A program made the translations under genes and the position numbers. DNA of 64,000 bases from HKCCE3408 sp039183205 (GTDB lineage: Bacteria > Pseudomonadota > Alphaproteobacteria > Rhodobacterales > Rhodobacteraceae): assembly GCA_039183205.1 (NCBI GenBank), contig JBCDBR010000005.1, positions 89,354-153,353 of the forward strand. The letters run 5' to 3'. The notes beneath the pieces were generated by a model. That model had not been told where the DNA came from. It ran no database searches and saw only the letters and a program-made list of their open reading frames with translations. This document shows positions 8,094-17,918 of this stretch, one piece after another (the stretch's first letter is position 1; the number at the start of each line of letters is the position of its first letter).

Positions 8094-11000
8094 TCAGTAA
8101 TCGCGTTCAAAGAAAACGCCGATCCCACTCTCGCCACTTGAACTCACACCACCGCGCGCGGTGATCGACGGGGTGAGATCAATGTTCAAGGTGACGCCAG
8201 TACCGTCCTCATCCACTGTAAAATTTGTGTATATGTTTTCAGATAGATAGCGGCCCGCGCTGACAATTGCATTGCCCTCGTCGTCGGTTTGAAGGTCGAA
8301 ATTGTCCAGACCCAACCCTTCCCGTAGCCGGGTCAGTATACCTGAGCCACCGCCTGTTAGGCTGGCCACACCATCCGCCAATTGCAGCGCTTGAAGTGCT
8401 GACAGGTTCGACAACGAACGGCCAAAGAAGAGCTGCGCCAAAACCTCGTCCTCGGGCAGATCGGGCGCTGAGGTAAAGCTGACAACTGGCGCAGAGGCTG
8501 GGCCTTCGAGCACGATGGTGATCGTGTATTCGCCGGATTGGGTTTCGGCCGCGAGCGACAGGTAAGGATCTCCGCCGCGCAAGGTGACGCTGCCTTCGCG
8601 CAGATCAAGCCGCTGACCCAAGATCGACAGACGTCCCCGGATGAGTTCAAAGCTCCCTGATGCTATGACATCGGCCGCTGTGCCACCCAAGCGCAGTGTA
8701 CCGCCCATTTCCGCATCAATCCCGCGACCGCGCAAAAAAATCTGCCCGGGCGCGGACAGGCCGATATCAAGGCCAATTGCCGAACTACCGCTTGGGCCAC
8801 TTGATGCGTCTAAAAGGCCCGCATTGGCGCGTGTTTGACGTTCGGCCGCTGTCTCTCCGACATGGCGGATCTCGGGGATTTCTCCGGCCGCACCCAAATT
8901 GGATTCCGGCACCCGGATTTCTACGGTGCCGAAATCGACCTGGCCTACAAGATTGGATGCGCCCGCCAAGGCGCCCGTGAAGGTCAAAGCGGCATCAATG
9001 GCGGCCTCGAAAAGCTCCGGATCCACAACGCGGCCGTTTGCCATCTCGATAGACAGACTGCCTGGCAGCCCCGGTTGCGCAAGCCCAACGCGACCCGAAA
9101 CCGCGACCGATCCGCCCGTGTTTAGCGCAGCATTCATGACAATATCGGCTGACCCGCCGCGGATGTCGGCGCGCGCCGACATGTTTTCCAGCGACACGTT
9201 CCGGGAAGGGACACCAAGCCGCGCGTCCGAGACGCTGATTTGGCCTGCAAGCGCGCCAAGATCGGCAGGCCCGCGGATGTTGAGATCGAAACTTGCCAGG
9301 CCCGAGAGCGTTTGTGGCGCCAAAAGCGGATTGGCCAATGCCAAAGGCAAAACGCCTGAGGCGACGGCATCAAGCGCCAATTCACGCGTTGCTGTGCCGG
9401 ATAAATCCGCCCGCAAACCAATTGGACCGATCAGCTCCGCGTCAAAGGCAAATGGTCCGCTGTCGACTTGCGTGATGTCGGCCTGAATTGCAACGGCCCC
9501 AGGTATTGTCTGGGTGAAAATCTCGGCGTCGCGCAAATTCGCCGAAACGGACAAATTCGTCTCTGACCGGCCAGTTCGTCCCGAAATCTCGGCCGATACC
9601 TCTTGGCCCGAGAGTGTAAGCGTATCGATGGTTACGTGATCGGCCGTGCCGGCGATCTGACCGGCCAGGACAGTTTGCCCGTCAAAAAGCGCTGACGGCA
9701 CCGCATCGCTGAGCCGCAGGTCCCGGCCGGTCGCCTCGAACCGGCTGCTGAATTGCCGCGACACGACCTCTGCATCCGCATGCAGTTCGGCCGACAGGCC
9801 GCCGCCCAGGGTTTGGCCGGCCAACGCGCTCAGACGCGACAGATCCGGTAAATTCAGATCGATCGTTGCGGATATCGGAAAGTCGGCCGCGTCAGGCGCC
9901 GCGGTGATCTCAGCAACAAGCGCGCCATAGTCCGTTTCGATTTCGAGATCCGGCAGAACATATGCGGTTCCTCCGCCATCGCGCGTTGCCAAACCGGATA
10001 GGCGCACAGGACCGGCCAAGCGCGGATCGGCCAGCGCTGCATCGCTTAGTGCGGCATTAAATTCTAGGCGGGCGCGTTCGGTGGATAACTGACCTTCGGC
10101 TTCCAACGACAGCGCGGTTCCGGCAAGAGACAGACCATCGAGTTCCAGCCCCGCCGCGTCCCGTTGTAGGCGCCCGCTGAGCCGTGTTTGCCCGGACAGC
10201 AGTTCATTCGGGATCAATCCAATGACGCGGAGAGACCGTGTTTCGGCTTCAAATCGGGTCTCGAACGCACCCGAAAGCAGCTCGGCGGCTAGCTCGATCT
10301 CTGCCTCTGCCCGCCCAGCCAAAGGCTGATCGATCAAAAGACCAAATGGCGACAAGTCGGCTGCGTTGAGACGTATTTCGGCATCAAGATCAAGCCGGCC
10401 ATCGCCAGGCATCGCGGCGAAACGGCCGGTCAGACGCGCGGTGGCGCTGCGCAGGTTGATGTCGTCGGCAAAGATCCCGGTTTCAGGCGCCCAATTCGCC
10501 TGCAAACCCAGTGTGACGCGATTGCCAAGGGCAGCGGCAATAGCCGGGTCTTGATGCGTAAGGCCCGCAACCTCGATCGCAAGACTACCGGCAAAGCCCG
10601 TGATGTTCGCGCCGTCCCGCCCAATGGTGCCATCAAGCAAAAGCTGGGTCGCGGGGGCTGACAAGCCACGGGACCGCAACCCGTCTAGATCGACCGCACC
10701 CGCGACGGTATCCCCGGACCGGCTGTCATAGGTCAGCGCAAGCGTTGCGCCATCGATATCCGCGGCGCCGCCGGGAAGGGTTAAAACCGATTGCCCCTCG
10801 GGCGGTAGAAGGCGCCCGCTCAGGTCAAAGCGGACAGGTTGCCCTTGGGCGTCAAGTTCGAGATCACCATCCAGCGAAACCGCGGCCGCTCGAACGGTCA
10901 AATCATCCAGACTTAGCGCACCGGAGCTTGCGCGTGTCGCGCGCGCGGTAATCTCGGCGTCCGGGCCCAGGAAGGTTTCTAGATCGCCGGACACAATTGG

Positions 11001-11816
11001 TGACAGATCGCCCGACATTTCGAAATCATACCCGATATCGCCGGTATCGCGCCGGGCGCTTGTGGCTGTGCCGCTCAGGCGATCTACGCCCTCTGTGATA
11101 AGCGCAAACTCCGCCGCGAACGCATCAAAGGGACCTTCACCTGCAACTCTTAGCGCCGCGGACGGCGCGCCTTCGATCCCAAGAAGGTTCACCGCAAGCC
11201 CGTCTGCCGCTTCGGTTACGGACAGATCGATTGCTGCGACTTGCGTTGCGTTATCATAGCTGGCCTCGAGGCTGATATTCCCCATCGGTCCGTCGAGCCG
11301 CGTTATGTCCAAAGACACCTCGCCCGCACCGCCTGCAAGTGACAAGGAGACGTTCGCAGTTGCGGCGACCGCTTCGCCCAGGATCGGCGCGCCAAGTTCC
11401 AATCGGCCAATTTCGGCCAGCGCGATTTCGATAGAGATCGGCAGATCAGGTAAGGCAAAGGCCGTCGCTTCGGGAGCCGGCGGGGCATTTTCGGTTATCG
11501 GTGGCCGTGAAACCCGTACGAAATCTGCCGTCAGCGCCGTGATTGCGATGCGCCCGCGAAGCACCGCTGCACGGTTCCAATCCAACACGGCGCCTTCGAT
11601 TTCCAGCCAAACGCCCTGATCATCGGAAACAGTGAGGCGGTCGAGCGATGCTTGGGCCGACAAAGCGCCACGAAACCCTTGTAAATCGACCTGCCGTGCG
11701 GCGCCGTCGCTCAGCGCGTCTTCGATAAAGCGGACTATCCGCCCTTCGTCATCCGATTGCGCGCATGCGCCGATCGGAAGCCATAAAAGTACCAAGATTG
11801 CTGCGAAAATTCTCAA
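8094..11816 (-). CDS. tamB: TamB-like translocation/assembly module protein (DUF490)
   Basis: Inner-membrane-anchored, periplasm-spanning partner of TamA, about 1240 residues. An N-terminal hydrophobic segment (LRIFAAILVLLWLPIGACAQ) serves as signal/anchor. The body is a long series of beta-rich repeats with patterns like LDGLSLAGTALSLEAEGQLS. The C-terminus is the conserved TamB domain (RGRLSILGQRLDLREGSVTLRGGDPYLSLAAE..., ...PEDEVLAQLFFGR). TTG at 11816 overlaps the tamA stop as TTGA and is the likely start, because the hydrophobic segment begins there. An open frame continues upstream inside tamA but has no TamB character. It is coupled to tamA. Confidence 0.93.
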   Translation of the reverse strand: MRIFAAILVLLWLPIGACAQSDDEGRIVRFIEDALSDGAARQVDLQGFRGALSAQASLDRLTVSDDQGVWLEIEGAVLDWNRAAVLRGRIAITALTADFVRVSRPPITENAPPAPEATAFALPDLPISIEIALAEIGRLELGAPILGEAVAATANVSLSLAGGAGEVSLDITRLDGPMGNISLEASYDNATQVAAIDLSVTEAADGLAVNLLGIEGAPSAALRVAGEGPFDAFAAEFALITEGVDRLSGTATSARRDTGDIGYDFEMSGDLSPIVSGDLETFLGPDAEITARATRASSGALSLDDLTVRAAAVSLDGDLELDAQGQPVRFDLSGRLLPPEGQSVLTLPGGAADIDGATLALTYDSRSGDTVAGAVDLDGLRSRGLSAPATQLLLDGTIGRDGANITGFAGSLAIEVAGLTHQDPAIAAALGNRVTLGLQANWAPETGIFADDINLRSATARLTGRFAAMPGDGRLDLDAEIRLNAADLSPFGLLIDQPLAGRAEAEIELAAELLSGAFETRFEAETRSLRVIGLIPNELLSGQTRLSGRLQRDAAGLELDGLSLAGTALSLEAEGQLSTERARLEFNAALSDAALADPRLAGPVRLSGLATRDGGGTAYVLPDLEIETDYGALVAEITAAPDAADFPISATIDLNLPDLSRLSALAGQTLGGGLSAELHADAEVVSRQFSSRFEATGRDLRLSDAVPSALFDGQTVLAGQIAGTADHVTIDTLTLSGQEVSAEISGRTGRSETNLSVSANLRDAEIFTQTIPGAVAIQADITQVDSGPFAFDAELIGPIGLRADLSGTATRELALDAVASGVLPLALANPLLAPQTLSGLASFDLNIRGPADLGALAGQISVSDARLGVPSRNVSLENMSARADIRGGSADIVMNAALNTGGSVAVSGRVGLAQPGLPGSLSIEMANGRVVDPELFEAAIDAALTFTGALAGASNLVGQVDFGTVEIRVPESNLGAAGEIPEIRHVGETAAERQTRANAGLLDASSGPSGSSAIGLDIGLSAPGQIFLRGRGIDAEMGGTLRLGGTAADVIASGSFELIRGRLSILGQRLDLREGSVTLRGGDPYLSLAAETQSGEYTITIVLEGPASAPVVSFTSAPDLPEDEVLAQLFFGRSLSNLSALQALQLADGVASLTGGGSGILTRLREGLGLDNFDLQTDDEGNAIVSAGRYLSENIYTNFTVDEDGTGVTLNIDLTPSITARGGVSSSGESGIGVFFERDY

Positions 11817-13588
11817 AACGCCTGTCCGATGCCGATGTAGATAAATACGTCGTTGTCTGGGTCGGGGCCAGATACGGGCGCTGCCAGGTCCAATCGTATG
11901 GCGCCAAGTGCGGTGTTGTACCTCACACCGACGCCTGCGCCCGAATGCCATTCGCCGCTATCGTCCCAGAGCGCGTCCGCCGCGATGTAGCCCGCGTCGT
12001 AAAAGGCGACCAGACCAATAGCATCTGTGACATCTTGGCGAAGCTCTCCGGACAGTCCAACGAATGATCGCCCGCCAGAATCTTCGCCATCCTGCACTGC
12101 GCCCAATCCTCTGAAGTCTTGTCCGCGGACGGTTCCGCCGCCGCCGGAAAAGAACAAGAAATTCGGCGGCAAATCAGTGATGCCGCCGCCCATGACGGTG
12201 CCCAATTGCAATCTTCCGGCCAGACGTGTGCTGTTCTGCTCCCCCAGACCCGCATAGCCCCGCAAATCCAGCAGTCCACGACCGCCGAACGTGCTGCTGT
12301 CGGTGACGAAAAAGGGCGCGACGTTGGCCGACGCATAAAGACCCGAGGTCGCATCAAGCGGCAAATCCCGGCTGTCATAGGTAAGGCCCACAGGCAAAGT
12401 AAGCAGCGTGACGGAACGATCGCTGAAATTGTCAGAGATGTCCGAATATCGAAACCCAACACCGATCTGTCCGACCAAATCGTCTGAAATCTGTTGTTCC
12501 ACACCAGCCAGGCCATCGAAAACAAATTCGCGAAAGGTTTCTTCGTCGAGATATTCAACTCCCAACTCTGTCACAAAAGTAGTATCGGGCGTCGCTGTCG
12601 CCGGGCGCGCAAACGTTGCGTTAAGGTCGAAATCAGGCGAGCCGGATGCCTGGCCGATACCTGTGATCTCTGCATCAAAGCTTAGCCTCTCACCTCCGCC
12701 GGTGACGTTGCGATGTATCCAATAGGCCGACAACGTCACACCGTCGACACTGGACACTTCGCCACCAAAACCAAGTCGGCGCAGCGGCGCCTCGACCAAT
12801 TCGCCATCGATATCGATCGTTCCGTCCGGCCTCACAGCGCCTTCGCGCAGCGCAACAGAGCTGAAAACGCCGGTCCTGCGCAATCGATTTGCGGCGCGAT
12901 CCAGTTCTGCTGGACTAAATACTTCTCCGGTCGGCAGGCCCGCAATCTCCAGCACGCGCGCCGTGGGCATCCGGTTTTGGCCTTGCGGCACCAAGTTGCC
13001 AAAGCGCAAAACCGGCCCAGGCTCAATTTCGATGACGGCATCCAGCGTGGCGGAGCGGTTTTGCGCCGTGATGGATTGGTCGGAAACGCGCGCAGTGGCG
13101 TGACCGATATCGCGCCACGCATCAATTGCATCGCGTGTTGCATTGCGCAAAATGCCCGTATTGGCCGGCGCATCCGTGACAAAACCCTCCGTTGCGACCT
13201 GTCCCGGCGCCTGCGGGCTGATCGCGACCTCTCCCAGGCGGAACGGTGCCCCAGCCGCGACACGGATCACGATGCTGTCGATCCTATCCGGGGCGGAAAA
13301 CGGTGAGATTTGCGCCGCCTCGCGTCCGTCGATTTCAATCGAAATGGTGCCGGCGAAATAGCCCTGGTCATAAAGGACAGCAAGCAACCGTCCGTATTCG
13401 GCACGCGCTGCTGCGACTGTATCGGAGGTCGGCGTTTCGTCGTTGCGCAACAGAACTGATGTCGCCTCAAGCATGCCGCGCAGTTCGGCATCGTCGCCCA
13501 CCAATTCCAATACACGTTCCGCCCAGGCGAAATTCGTCGTCGCGCATACAACGATCGCGATGCAAAAGATCGGGCGGAAACGTCTCAA
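11813..13588 (-). CDS. tamA: TamA, Omp85-family outer-membrane assembly protein
   Basis: Outer-membrane beta-barrel of the Omp85/BamA family with periplasmic POTRA domains, 591 residues. A signal peptide (FCIAIVVCATTNFAWA) is followed by POTRA-like alpha/beta repeats to about residue 260. The barrel then follows and ends in an aromatic-terminated strand (IYIGIGQAF). The barrel contains the family stretch FLFFSGGGGTVRGQDFRGLG. With TamB it forms the translocation and assembly module for some outer-membrane proteins. The apparent start is TTG at 13588 with a weak ribosome binding site; no ATG or GTG lies before the signal peptide. It is divergent from the gene at 13720. Confidence 0.93.
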   Translation of the reverse strand: MRRFRPIFCIAIVVCATTNFAWAERVLELVGDDAELRGMLEATSVLLRNDETPTSDTVAAARAEYGRLLAVLYDQGYFAGTISIEIDGREAAQISPFSAPDRIDSIVIRVAAGAPFRLGEVAISPQAPGQVATEGFVTDAPANTGILRNATRDAIDAWRDIGHATARVSDQSITAQNRSATLDAVIEIEPGPVLRFGNLVPQGQNRMPTARVLEIAGLPTGEVFSPAELDRAANRLRRTGVFSSVALREGAVRPDGTIDIDGELVEAPLRRLGFGGEVSSVDGVTLSAYWIHRNVTGGGERLSFDAEITGIGQASGSPDFDLNATFARPATATPDTTFVTELGVEYLDEETFREFVFDGLAGVEQQISDDLVGQIGVGFRYSDISDNFSDRSVTLLTLPVGLTYDSRDLPLDATSGLYASANVAPFFVTDSSTFGGRGLLDLRGYAGLGEQNSTRLAGRLQLGTVMGGGITDLPPNFLFFSGGGGTVRGQDFRGLGAVQDGEDSGGRSFVGLSGELRQDVTDAIGLVAFYDAGYIAADALWDDSGEWHSGAGVGVRYNTALGAIRLDLAAPVSGPDPDNDVFIYIGIGQAF

Positions 13589-13661
13589 ACTAGATTCTCA
13601 GCGGCAGCTTTCACCGTTCTATCGAAGGCCCATTGCCGCGGCTAGCCCCGGGACGATTTGC

Positions 13662-13684
13662 GCCCTTGCCGCGTCGGCAAGGGC
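13662..13684. repeat. Perfect inverted repeat (10-bp arms, 3-base loop)
   Basis: GCCCTTGCCG is followed by CGT and CGGCAAGGGC in the 131-bp region between the divergent tamA and the oxidoreductase gene. It could be a regulator site or a transcript hairpin in the leader of the gene at 13720. It has no T-run, so it is not a standard intrinsic terminator. Function unknown. Confidence 0.7.
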
Positions 13685-13719
13685 CGCCTAACTCCCAATG
13701 AAAGCACGAGGAGGCTTCG

Positions 13720-14703
13720 ATGGCGAAACTTGTGACGATCTTCGGCGGCAGTGGGTTTATTGGCCGGCATGTTGCACAGCGTATGGCAAAGCGCGGCTGG
13801 CGGGTGCGTGTCGCGGTGCGTCGACCAAACGAAGCGCTGTTTGTCAAACCCTATGGCGCGGTCGGACAGGTGGAGCCTGTCTTGGCGAATGTCCGCGACG
13901 ATGCCTCTGTTCGGGCCGCGATCCAAGGCGCCGATGCCGTTGTGTCCTGTGTCTCCGTTACGGTACAGCACGGGAAACAGACGTTCGGGACGATCCAGCA
14001 TGAAGGAACCGCCCGCATTGCCCGCATTGCAGCAGAGGAAGGCGCAGGCGCACTGATTCACATTTCAGCAATCGGCGCGGATGCCAAAAGCGACAGCGTT
14101 TACGCACAGACCAAAGCCGCGGGTGAAACCGCCATCCAAGAGATGTTTCCGAACGCTGTGATCCTACGGCCATCGATTATTTTTGGTCCGGGTGATGGGT
14201 TTTTCAATCAGTTCGGATCGATGGCCCGCATGATGCCGATCCTGCCGATCTTCGGTGCGGAGACTCGGTTTCAACCGGTCTATGTCGGAAATGTCGCCGA
14301 AGCGGCAGAAATGGGTGTGCTTGGGTCCGCCGCCCCAGGAATTTACGAGCTTGGCGGGCCGGAGGTGCGTACGTTTCGGGAATTGATGCAAGAGCTGATG
14401 CAGGTCATTCAGCGCCGGCGGCTCATTCTGAATTTGCCGTTCTGGGTCGGCAATGTAATGGGCGGCGCGCTTAACTTTGCGCAAGCGCTGACATTGGGGC
14501 TATTTAAGAATACGCTTGTGACGCCCGACCAAATTAAGCTCCTGAAGATCGATAACGTCGCATCTGCACATCTTCCGGGATTAGCTGAGTTGGGTATCGA
14601 ACCTGTCGCGATGGAAGCGATCTTGCCCGAATACCTTTGGCCCTATCGTCCGTCGGGGCAATACGCTGAGATCAAAGACAGCGCACGCGACATGCGAACT
14701 TAG
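13720..14703 (+). CDS. NDUFA9-like NAD(P)-binding oxidoreductase (complex I-associated SDR family)
   Basis: Atypical extended short-chain dehydrogenase of the NDUFA9/39-kDa type, 327 residues. The Rossmann motif GGSGFIG is at residues 9-15, and YAQTKAAGE holds a Tyr-x3-Lys pair. The middle has LRPSIIFGPGDGFFNQF, typical of complex I 39-kDa subunit relatives, and the C-terminal region (FRELMQELMQVI, then a hydrophobic helix) matches the same group. ATG at 13720 is preceded by GAGGAGG. Alphaproteobacterial homologues are usually outside the nuo operon, so a role in complex I or quinone metabolism is family-level inference. Its stop interlocks with that of uppP. Confidence 0.85.
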   Translation: MAKLVTIFGGSGFIGRHVAQRMAKRGWRVRVAVRRPNEALFVKPYGAVGQVEPVLANVRDDASVRAAIQGADAVVSCVSVTVQHGKQTFGTIQHEGTARIARIAAEEGAGALIHISAIGADAKSDSVYAQTKAAGETAIQEMFPNAVILRPSIIFGPGDGFFNQFGSMARMMPILPIFGAETRFQPVYVGNVAEAAEMGVLGSAAPGIYELGGPEVRTFRELMQELMQVIQRRRLILNLPFWVGNVMGGALNFAQALTLGLFKNTLVTPDQIKLLKIDNVASAHLPGLAELGIEPVAMEAILPEYLWPYRPSGQYAEIKDSARDMRT

Positions 14704-15503
14704 GAATAGGCAATGATCAGCAACGTAACGCCAAGAATGATGCGGTAAATCACATAGGGCGTGAAGCTGACGGACCGCAAAAGCCGCATCATCAGGAAGA
14801 GCGCCGCGAGTGCTGACAGCAACGCAAAGACTGCTGCTATGGCGCCATCGCGGGCGGCTTGGGCATCGGCCGTTGCAATGACCTCTCCGGTCAGAAACGC
14901 GCCAGACGCAATGATCGTTGGGATCGACATCAGCATTGCCAGTCGGGCTGAGTCTTCTCGCCCGTATCCCAAAAGGCGGCCTGAGGTGATGGTGATCCCG
15001 GATCTCGATGTGCCCGGAATGAGCGAGACCGCCTGCCACAGCCCCATGATGAATGCGTGCCGTAAGGTCCAGTGTTCTGCGCGGCGGTCTGTCGCGCCGC
15101 GTTGATCCGCCCAGTACAGCACCAGCCCAAAGACCAGCGTGGTCCATCCCACAACGGTGATGGATCGCAGTGCTTGATCAAGCCCTGTCGCCGCAAGAAA
15201 AACACCAAAAACCGCAACCGGTATTGTACCGATCGCAAGGCATAAGGCCAGAAATGCGCCGCGCGTGTCGATCTTGCCTTGGATCAGCCTCAGCGAACCC
15301 CAAAGTGTTTCGCGGACGTCGGACCAAAAGTACAGGATCACCGCACCCAACGTCCCGACATGCACGGCGACATCGATGACCTGCCCTTGGTCTTCAAGCC
15401 CGGTTAGACCCGGCAAAAGAATCAAGTGGCCGGAGGATGACACCGGAAGAAACTCGGTAATTCCCTGAATCAGGGCCACAATCAAGAGATGGTAGAGGCT
15501 CAT
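14700..15503 (-). CDS. uppP: Undecaprenyl-diphosphatase (UppP/BacA)
   Basis: Polytopic inner-membrane enzyme that dephosphorylates undecaprenyl diphosphate to recycle the peptidoglycan lipid carrier; it also gives low-level bacitracin resistance. 267 residues. Both active-site signatures are present: ALIQGITEFLPVSSSGHL near the N-terminus (with the catalytic Glu) and PGTSRSGITI in the middle. Eight or so hydrophobic segments are visible. ATG at 15503 has AGGA five bases upstream; an ATG four codons earlier is less likely. It is convergent with the NDUFA9-like gene (4-bp overlap) and divergent from gltD. Confidence 0.95.
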   Translation of the reverse strand: MSLYHLLIVALIQGITEFLPVSSSGHLILLPGLTGLEDQGQVIDVAVHVGTLGAVILYFWSDVRETLWGSLRLIQGKIDTRGAFLALCLAIGTIPVAVFGVFLAATGLDQALRSITVVGWTTLVFGLVLYWADQRGATDRRAEHWTLRHAFIMGLWQAVSLIPGTSRSGITITSGRLLGYGREDSARLAMLMSIPTIIASGAFLTGEVIATADAQAARDGAIAAVFALLSALAALFLMMRLLRSVSFTPYVIYRIILGVTLLIIAYS

Positions 15504-15696
15504 GGTCCTATGCATAACCCGGTAAGTATATGAAATTAAACACCCAAGATGAGATCGGAACGCATTATGACCTTATTTCCCCCGAGATCCGCTATTTGCA
15601 CACCAGATGGGGAATTTTTTTTCGATAAAGGTCAATATTGCTGTCTTTTATCACTCCGATGCGTTAGGTATAGCGGCCGAGCAAGCGGAGGAATTC

Positions 15697-17130
15697 ATGG
15701 CCAGCCAGAAAATGCTCAGATTCGTGACGGTGGATAAGGCGATGCCTGAAAAGCGTCCGCCCGATCTGCGCCGCGACGACTTCCATGAGATTTATGGCGA
15801 ATACGCCTCCGCTAAGGCGACCGAGCAAGCCGGCCGTTGCAGCCAGTGTGGCGTTCCCTATTGCCAGTCGCATTGTCCCTTGCATAACAACATTCCCGAT
15901 TGGTTGCGGCTCACCGCCGAAGGCCGCCTGCAAGAGGCCTACGAAGTGAGCCAGGCAACCAACACATTTCCAGAGATTTGCGGCCGGATTTGCCCACAAG
16001 ATCGACTTTGTGAAGGCAATTGCGTCATCGAACAGTCAGGCCACGGCACGGTGACGATTGGATCGATCGAAAAGTACATTACCGACACCGCCTGGGAAAA
16101 CGGGTGGGTAAAGCCGATTGAAGCGGCCGAGGAACGCGGTGAAACGGTTGCCATCATTGGCGCGGGCCCCGGTGGGCTTGCCGCGGCAGATCGGCTCCGC
16201 CGCGCGGGATTGCAGGTCACCGTCTATGATCGCTACGACCGGGCCGGCGGATTGCTCACCTATGGCATTCCTGGGTTCAAACTTGAAAAACCCGTGGTAA
16301 TGCAGCGTATCGATCAGCTTGCCGCGGCGGGGATCAAGTTTGAGCTGAACACGGATGTCGGGCCGGATATCGGATTTGACGATATCCGGGCGGCGCATGA
16401 TTTCGTCGTCATCGCGACCGGGGTTTACAAGACGCGCGGTCTCCAAGCGCCGGGCGTCGGCGCACAAGGGATCGTGCGCGCAATCGACTACCTGACCGCG
16501 TCAAACCGCAAGAGCTTTGGCGATGGCGTCCCGGACTTCGACAACGGCGCGTTGAATGCAGAAGGCAAACGCATTGTGGTTATCGGTGGCGGAGATACCG
16601 CGATGGATTGCGTCCGCACCGCTATCCGGCAAGGCGCGACCAGCGTGAAATGTCTTTATCGGCGCGACCGCGCGAACATGCCGGGCTCGCAACGTGAAGT
16701 TGCCAATGCCGAGGAGGAAGGCGTGGAGTTTGTGTGGTTGACCGCGCCGAAGGGTTTCGTCGGCGATCCGGTCGACGGTGTGATCGTGCAGCAGATGCGA
16801 TTGGGCCAACCGGATGTAACCGGCCGGCAAACGCCCGAAGTGATCGAAGACGCCGATTATACGGAACGGGCGGATATGGTTGTCATGGCGCTTGGCTTTG
16901 AGCCTGAGGATTTGCCGCAGCTATGGGATACTGAAGGCCTGGAGGTCACACGTTGGGGCACGATCAAGGCCAATTTTCGCACCCATGAAACCGCTTTGCC
17001 GGGCGTTTATGCCGTCGGCGACATCGTACGCGGCGCTAGCCTTGTCGTCTGGGCAATCCGTGACGGTCGAGAAGCCGCCGATGCGATCCTCGAAAGTCTC
17101 GCGGCGCCGACCACAATCGCCGCGGAATAA
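15697..17130 (+). CDS. gltD: Glutamate synthase (NADPH) small subunit
   Basis: Beta subunit of GOGAT. It takes electrons from NADPH and passes them through FAD and Fe-S clusters to GltB for glutamate synthesis from 2-oxoglutarate and glutamine. 477 residues. Two cysteine clusters for 4Fe-4S centres are present (CSQCGVPYCQSHCP, CGRICPQDRLCEGNC). The FAD motif is IGAGPGGLAAADRL, the NADPH motif is VIGGGDTAMDC, and a C-terminal AVGDIVRGASLVVWA follows. ATG at 15697 has GGAGGAATTC immediately before it. Unusually it is separated from gltB by two small genes in the same direction. Confidence 0.96.
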   Translation: MASQKMLRFVTVDKAMPEKRPPDLRRDDFHEIYGEYASAKATEQAGRCSQCGVPYCQSHCPLHNNIPDWLRLTAEGRLQEAYEVSQATNTFPEICGRICPQDRLCEGNCVIEQSGHGTVTIGSIEKYITDTAWENGWVKPIEAAEERGETVAIIGAGPGGLAAADRLRRAGLQVTVYDRYDRAGGLLTYGIPGFKLEKPVVMQRIDQLAAAGIKFELNTDVGPDIGFDDIRAAHDFVVIATGVYKTRGLQAPGVGAQGIVRAIDYLTASNRKSFGDGVPDFDNGALNAEGKRIVVIGGGDTAMDCVRTAIRQGATSVKCLYRRDRANMPGSQREVANAEEEGVEFVWLTAPKGFVGDPVDGVIVQQMRLGQPDVTGRQTPEVIEDADYTERADMVVMALGFEPEDLPQLWDTEGLEVTRWGTIKANFRTHETALPGVYAVGDIVRGASLVVWAIRDGREAADAILESLAAPTTIAAE

Positions 17131-17204
17131 CGCGGATCGACTTTGGACTATCTGAATTAATTCGGCCGGTCTTTGTGACCGCCGATCTAGCTGGAAAGGT
17201 CGTT

Positions 17205-17918
17205 ATGTTTGACCTCGGAAAAATGGCCGCCGCGCTCGTTCTTGTCGGCACATCTGCGTCCGCTCAAACGGCGCCCACATTCGTTGTCCCGGCGGGTTGC
17301 TCGGCTTTTTTGACCGTTCAGTCCCGGCAATGCACGGTGTCGCATTATTGGACCTGCCCGTCCGAGCCTGAGGGCACGTTTTGGCGGGCGGCGCTCGATT
17401 CTGATGGGCCCTATTATCTTAGTCAAAGCGATGAGAACTATCGCTGGCTTCGCGGCTATAGCCTGCGCAGCGACAGCCAAAGCGAGCTTATCGTGCCAGA
17501 GGCGGACCCGGCAAATCTGGACGAGCTTTTTGAAACGGGCACGGACGCGATGGAATTTACCTTGCTTCGTCGTGACGCGGGTATCGAGTTTGAGCGGACA
17601 TATACCGGATTTGACACGATCACGGGTGCTACGGTGATTATCGATGGCGAAGAGCTTCTGCTGACAGATTTCGCGTATGAATATGAAACCGAGCAAGGCA
17701 CGAGCCGAACAAGTGGGAACCAATTCCTAAGCCAGGAACGCAGGTTGTTTTTCGGCGGCATCGAAACCGTGACGCTGCCCTCGGGCGAGGTTTTGGAAGC
17801 AGATTATTCACCACGGGAATTCATTGATCCCGGCGAAGAGGGTTTCCTCAGCATGCTCCCCCTTTACGATTGCGGGGATGTCATCAGCGCATTGCCGTGG
17901 TCGGAGGACCGGGGATAA
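17205..17918 (+). CDS. Secreted protein of unknown function between gltD and gltB
   Basis: 237 residues with a Sec signal peptide (MFDLGKMAAALVLVGTSASAQ). The mature protein is acidic and cysteine-containing, with an early CSAFLTVQSRQCTVSHYWTCP cluster of three cysteines and one Cys near the end (LYDCGD). It looks beta-rich and soluble. I do not recognise the family. ATG at 17205 has GGAAAGG six bases upstream, which decides against the GTG at 17175. It starts 74 bp after gltD, and its TAA stop shares one base with the next start (TAATG), so it is probably in one operon with gltD, the GFA gene and gltB. A periplasmic protein in a nitrogen-assimilation operon is unexplained. Confidence 0.8.
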   Translation: MFDLGKMAAALVLVGTSASAQTAPTFVVPAGCSAFLTVQSRQCTVSHYWTCPSEPEGTFWRAALDSDGPYYLSQSDENYRWLRGYSLRSDSQSELIVPEADPANLDELFETGTDAMEFTLLRRDAGIEFERTYTGFDTITGATVIIDGEELLLTDFAYEYETEQGTSRTSGNQFLSQERRLFFGGIETVTLPSGEVLEADYSPREFIDPGEEGFLSMLPLYDCGDVISALPWSEDRG

